Source: Nepenthes gracilis
Taxonomy: Eukaryota > Streptophyta > Magnoliopsida > Caryophyllales > Nepenthaceae
DNA: 64,000 nucleotides
Direction of reading: 5' to 3'
NCBI GenBank assembly: GCA_033239525.1
Contig: BSYO01000003.1
Coordinates: 1,234,001-1,298,000 of the forward strand
In this document: piece after piece, positions 59,524 through 64,000 of the stretch
Layout: the number at the start of each line of letters is the position of its first letter
How positions within the stretch are numbered: position 1 is the first letter of the stretch
Position numbers and translations under genes: made by a program
Notes under the pieces: generated by a model
Database searches by the model: none
What the model was told of the DNA's origin: nothing
Seen by the model: only the letters and a program-made list of their open reading frames with translations

Positions 59524-61384
59524 CTACAAAACAGCCCCAAATATCACAAACAACTTTGCTCCTTTCCAATAAAATTCAGCAATATTTCACACAGGAGTCA
59601 AATAAATAGGCTGAAATTTTGCTTTTTGAATCAAATGCACTATCAAAAGTCCCATAAATTATAATACAAATTTCTAGGTAAGTAGATGAATTCCTTCTTT
59701 AGAAATTTAAATCCATCTATAATTTGTAAGAATTATATAAAATTATTCTTTCTTTAAATGATATGATGGAGGAAAAATATTAAGCGTTTCTGCCCTAAGG
59801 TATATGAGATAATAAAGAAAATGTAACACAAAATAATGATGAACTAAGATGCTAATGGCCGAAATTTGTCATAATTATGAAGTTATTTCAAATTCATTAA
59901 GAGTACAAACATAAGATTCATGGACCATGCATAATAATTCATAGTATGAGCATAACTATGTAATTTTTATCTTTTATGATACTTTATAATTATATTTTAA
60001 GTTAAATGATGAAATCATAAAAATATCAGTTATCATATCAAGTTACTAAGTATCATAAAATTAGATTGAGAATTTGTGATTTTTTTTACTTGACTTTGGA
60101 AACATGTAAAATATCAAGTTTAGAATAAAAAATACGATAAAGAACAAATTATCAAAATGCCTATAGCAATATATTAAGACGAGAGGTAATTTGGCACAAA
60201 ATTTCCACAAATAAAAAAAAAAAAAAGCTGTAAAGACTACTACGTTGAACTATTTTATCATGATTAATAGCATAAACGTATAAAGCACCTAAAGCATCCT
60301 GGCAGTGGGTCTAGTTGAGGGGCAAAACGAAAATTCTGAGTGTAATTAACACATTGTGTTTAATTCATGTTTTCTGTTTAATTATTGGTATACATAAATT
60401 ACTATTTGTATAAAATATCCTTAGATCTAGAGAATAAAGTGAGTATGATTGAGTCTTAGTACATGTTTGGTTAGTACAAATAAAAATTTTATTCTCACCT
60501 TATTTTTAATAGAATATTTATTTCACAATTTGATTACTTTTTAATATTGAATAAATATTTCCGGAGAAAAATTTATTCCTTCAATTTGGAGAATAAAAAA
60601 TACCACATACTCTAAGGTATTTTTTATTCATTACATGTAAGAAATAGTTATTCCCACAATCCATAAATTTTATTCCCATTTTACCATCATTGTTACTATT
60701 ATTATTATTATTATTGGCGCAAAGAATATTATTGCGAATGTGTGTAGGCATTATTCATGTTCTCTAGCCTTCAAAATCTTTTTTCTTTGAATAAGGGTAA
60801 AAACGTCATTAATACACATTTTCACTCTATCCCTCGTACTATTATTACACACCAAATATTAGAACACTAACTCTCAATTTATTCTATTCTAATAATCAAA
60901 TATGAAAATAGAAATTCTCTACTCTATCATCATTTTATTTTATTTCCTAAAATAAAACTATTATATTCATATCTTATTTTATTTTAATAATTAAACATAT
61001 TATTAGGGTTAGCCAAATAGGCTCAAGGGAAAATAAAGGAATTAAAGAGAATTCAGGCAAATTAAATGTCATAATTTACTTTAAAAGATGATAATGATAA
61101 TTGTAAATGTAATAATCTATAATATTGTTGGTTGATTATTGTTATGGAGCCGCTAAACTGGCACAAGTAACAATTTGACCTACGACGAACCTAAATCTGT
61201 TGGAACTCGAATAGGGTACCACAGCTACATTTCATTACGAAAGAGAGGGAGGAAAGGAAAAAAGGGCACAACGACGTTCCGAATTCAGAAAAGAAAAAGA
61301 TGAATCAGGATAATTAGCCCAAAAGATCAGAGTAAATCACAAGAAATTGAATCGACATGAAGAAACCTAACATAGAGATCTGAC
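59524..61384. other. AT-rich DNA without recognised exons
   Basis: I searched by eye on the minus strand for the cytochrome b5 continuation (VYDVT, HPGG) and did not find it. No other gene is visible. Confidence 0.5.
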
Positions 61385-61471
61385 CTTCCCATAAATAATT
61401 ATCCAACAATCTTCACATGTGTTGTGCTTTAAGACGTCCTCGAAGACGTGAATCTTTCGATCTGTCGCCAT
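61385..61471 (-). pseudogene. Cytochrome b5, first coding exon only
   Basis: The minus strand from ATG 61471 reads MATDRKIHVFEDVLKHN, then TCEDCWIIIYGK, followed by a splice donor GTCAGA. This is the exact 29-residue first exon of plant ER cytochrome b5 (HVFEEVAKHN...DCWLII.GK|V), with the intron at the family's usual K|V position. The haem-binding HPGG exon and the C-terminal anchor are not found in the next 2.7 kb, so this is probably an orphan exon or truncated gene. A possible 5' UTR intron has a GTAAGTAT donor at 61618-61611. Cytochrome b5 donates electrons to P450s and lipid desaturases. Alternatively, an unusually long first intron could place later exons elsewhere. Confidence 0.75.
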
Positions 61472-61706
61472 TTTTGTTTGTTGCGACCGAAATTTCACAC
61501 AGGAAAGCACAAATTAACAAGAAAATCCACATATTCAGAAATTTTCACTTGCTGAATCAACACCAGGATTATTAGAACTTCATGCAACACCAAGCAAAGA
61601 GAGGACTCCGATACTTACGAGAAAGGAAGGTGGGTTTTGCGCTCTCTCGCTCTCTCTCTCTCTCGCTCGGTAGTTCTCACTAGGAACAGCAGATGAAGGA
61701 GAGAAT
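61472..61706 (-). promoter_or_regulatory. 5' UTR and leader region of the cytochrome b5 exon
   Basis: It contains a (CT)n/(GA)n tract at about 61641-61668 and a canonical donor, as expected for a plant housekeeping leader. No clear TATA box is visible. Confidence 0.35.
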
Positions 61707-62266
61707 GAGGGGCCCTGTTTCGCGGGCGTGCGACACAGCGGCTTAATCCAACGGGCAGGTCCCCTCCTCCCCCCCCCCCCTTTTTATTTTTTATTTTTAC
61801 CTTTTTTCTTTCAACCTTTTTTAATTTATTTTTTTTAATTTTGTTATATATTAATTTTTATTTTTAAATTTTTTTATAAAATAAAAATATATCAAAAAAA
61901 TATTTATTTATAATTTTTTAGATTCTATTAATATAATATATTTTTAAAAATTATTATAAAATTATTATTTTATATTTCAAATTATATAATTATAAAATTA
62001 ATATTTCATAAAATATATAAAATATAAATATAAATATAAATATTTAATAAATAATAAAAACTTGATCTAATTTATAAATAAATTTATTTATATATTTAAT
62101 TTTTATATAAATTTATATTTTATAAAATAATTAAAATATATATAAATGATAAAGATAAGAAAAAAAATATTACACAAATTAAAATATGAGAAAAAAAAGA
62201 AAAAAAAAGAGGCTATTGAATTAAATCCAACGGCACAGTGCCATGTGCCATGGCACAGGGCCCCTC
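61707..62266. repeat. AT-rich segment bounded by a 12-bp perfect inverted repeat
   Basis: GAGGGGCCCTGT at 61707-61718 is the reverse complement of 62255-62266. The interior from about 61780 to 62215 is almost pure A/T after a poly-C run at about 61769-61780. AATCCAACGG occurs directly at both sides (about 61746 and 62225). No ORF is present. Confidence 0.6.
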
Positions 62267-64000
62267 GTTTTGGGAGGGGTTGAAATTTGTAACCATTTGA
62301 AGAATCTTTATTATTAAAATTTTTAAAAAATAAATATCAATTTATCCTAAAATTAGGAGAATTATCGTATTCAAACAAATTTTATCACTAATTTAGCATA
62401 TTTTTAATAAATTACTAAAATGTCATATTTTAATTTTATTAACCAACCTGATATCGCTTATACAATTTAAAATTAACTTATTTTTCTATTTTTTTTATAA
62501 CAAATATTACTCAATTATAAAAATCATATATGACACAACTTCGGACACAAAGTTAGTTCGAATAAATTGACATCAAAGACTCAATTCCACTACAGGTATA
62601 AGCAACTTGTGTTAATTGGTGCGGTAAAATGAAAAAAACCTTAAACTTATGAATTGATGAAAAAAAATTTGACAGGTTTATCTAACTAGTGATAAAATTT
62701 GAAAAGATCCTTCCTTTATCTAATAATTATTTATTAACATTTTTTTGTCACAATTGAGTTTAAATATATTTTCAGAAAAATCATAATTACTCATTTTTTC
62801 ACATAGTCGACTTCCTTAATTTGAGCTTGAATATTATTTTGGATGGGTAAAGCCATTGAGTTCTTGTGGCAAATTAATTGCCTTCCTTATTGGCCCTTAA
62901 AATATTCTATATATACATAGTATATATGTATTTAATTTTGTGAATATATAGGTGAAATGTAAAACTTGCTAATCTATTTATCATTCCTAAATAATGTACC
63001 ATAGCATCTAAAAACAGTCATTAACTAATTACATCTCATTCGTTTACAATTATTAATATTCATTTGAATTTGAATTGCCGTTGCATATTTTATATATTCC
63101 GCAACATTCCTCTCATAACTTTCTTGGATATTTCAATAAGTATTAGAGAATATTTACCCGTATTATTTGAGAGCTCCTGTAATTGCACGTAATTCTTACC
63201 TTATTATTAAATGGCAATTGTCTCATCATCATTCTTAGTTTGATGGTTCCAATTATAAAATAGGGATATATGTAAAAGGCATTGGTTTTAGTGCATGTAC
63301 CACCATGTGGTTTGGTGTTACCGTGCCTAGGAAGTTATTTAACGGTGAGAAAATTCCTAGATCAGAAACTTGTCTTAATAAAAATGAAATTATAATGTGC
63401 CAAAGTGAAACTAAAGTAATGTATATGTCAGTTAATGCATTACAATTTAGTTAATGTATTATAATTCCATTATAGATGGTTGTATGTAATATTGTTATGA
63501 TCATAGGAAATCGGTTTATATAAATATGTATGTATATATCTATTAATATTGATGCATATTTGAAAAGTCAACGACCCGGATCATTTTCGACCCGTATTCA
63601 AGTATGACCCGAAGACTTGAATTGTTTTCCTACACACCACAAATAAAACAAAACATGATTAGTAGGTCTAGAGATTTTTCAGGAGGCTTTCAATGCTCAA
63701 ATTGGTATGTACTCAATTTATGGAGAAGAAATTAAAAAAGTAGCAAATCTTAGCAACCAGCTAAGGAGGAGATGCAAACTATCGCTTGAGGGTAATCCTA
63801 ATGGTTGGCCATGCTTATATTGGAGATGATTATCTTGTATTACTAGCAAAATATTGATAGAAACTCAGTGCTTGATGAGTATTCATTCTCATATTCGTGT
63901 ATATTTTAGATAGTAAAACTATACCTAATGGGTGCATCTAAAGCATTTATGCATGCTTTAGGCAGTAAAGTAGCTCCTTAGATACACTTTATTAGCACTC
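62267..64000. other. AT-rich intergenic DNA
   Basis: I see no gene, repeat array or RNA gene. Several short frames show no family resemblance. Confidence 0.5.

Overview
The window is plant nuclear DNA, most likely from a eudicot. It is AT-rich and intron-bearing. It holds several classes of LTR retrotransposon with tRNA-Met-type primer sites, a tandem cluster of CYP81-type cytochrome P450 genes, and nuclear-encoded plant genes (a mitochondrial ribosomal protein S2 relic and a cytochrome b5 first exon). I see no rRNA, tRNA or CRISPR locus.

Layout. 1-8485 is a decayed Ty1/copia element of the SIRE/Maximus type: LTRs, gag, pol and an extra third ORF. 8486-10601 holds old P450-unit sequence plus a mitochondrial uS2 (RPS2) pseudogene. 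10602-15891 is a second, older copia element (Ale/Retrofit-like) that landed beside a P450 gene. About 15.9-41.1 kb is a P450 duplication array. All its P450s are on the minus strand and all copies share long non-coding flanks. CYP-A (16638-18639) is broken by a 38-bp deletion. CYP-C (28640-28826) is only a 3' stub. CYP-B (35436-37539) looks intact, with two exons and 505 residues. A fourth, much older remnant, CYP-D, lies at 47849-48385. The units were modified separately: unit 1 gained a solo LTR (20138-20588), unit 2 gained a three-LTR TRIM element (26191-27360), and unit 3 gained a 196-bp tandem duplication. A gypsy integrase fossil and a 95-bp tandem repeat occur in both of the downstream-flank copies, so they predate the duplication.

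28.8-31.8 kb and 41.1-58.7 kb are mainly non-coding LTR-retrotransposon debris with nested insertions: solo LTRs at 45481-46494 (perfect 5-bp target duplication) and 51597-52338, and a 5.1-kb large non-autonomous element at 53122-58212. That element's only ORF resembles the plant 'putative gypsy type transposon' domain and runs opposite to its LTR promoter. The right part of this element (about 57150-58305) reads like a mosaic of element and empty-site sequence, so assembly there is suspect.

58.7-64 kb holds a GC-richer block of unknown nature, a probable unidentified terminal exon, an orphan cytochrome b5 first exon and AT-rich intergenic DNA.

Functionally, only CYP-B looks capable of making a standard enzyme, an ER-anchored CYP81-type monooxygenase. 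Both CYP-A and CYP-B have Asn where the I-helix usually has an acidic residue. Everything else is mobile-element sequence, pseudogenes or intergenic DNA.
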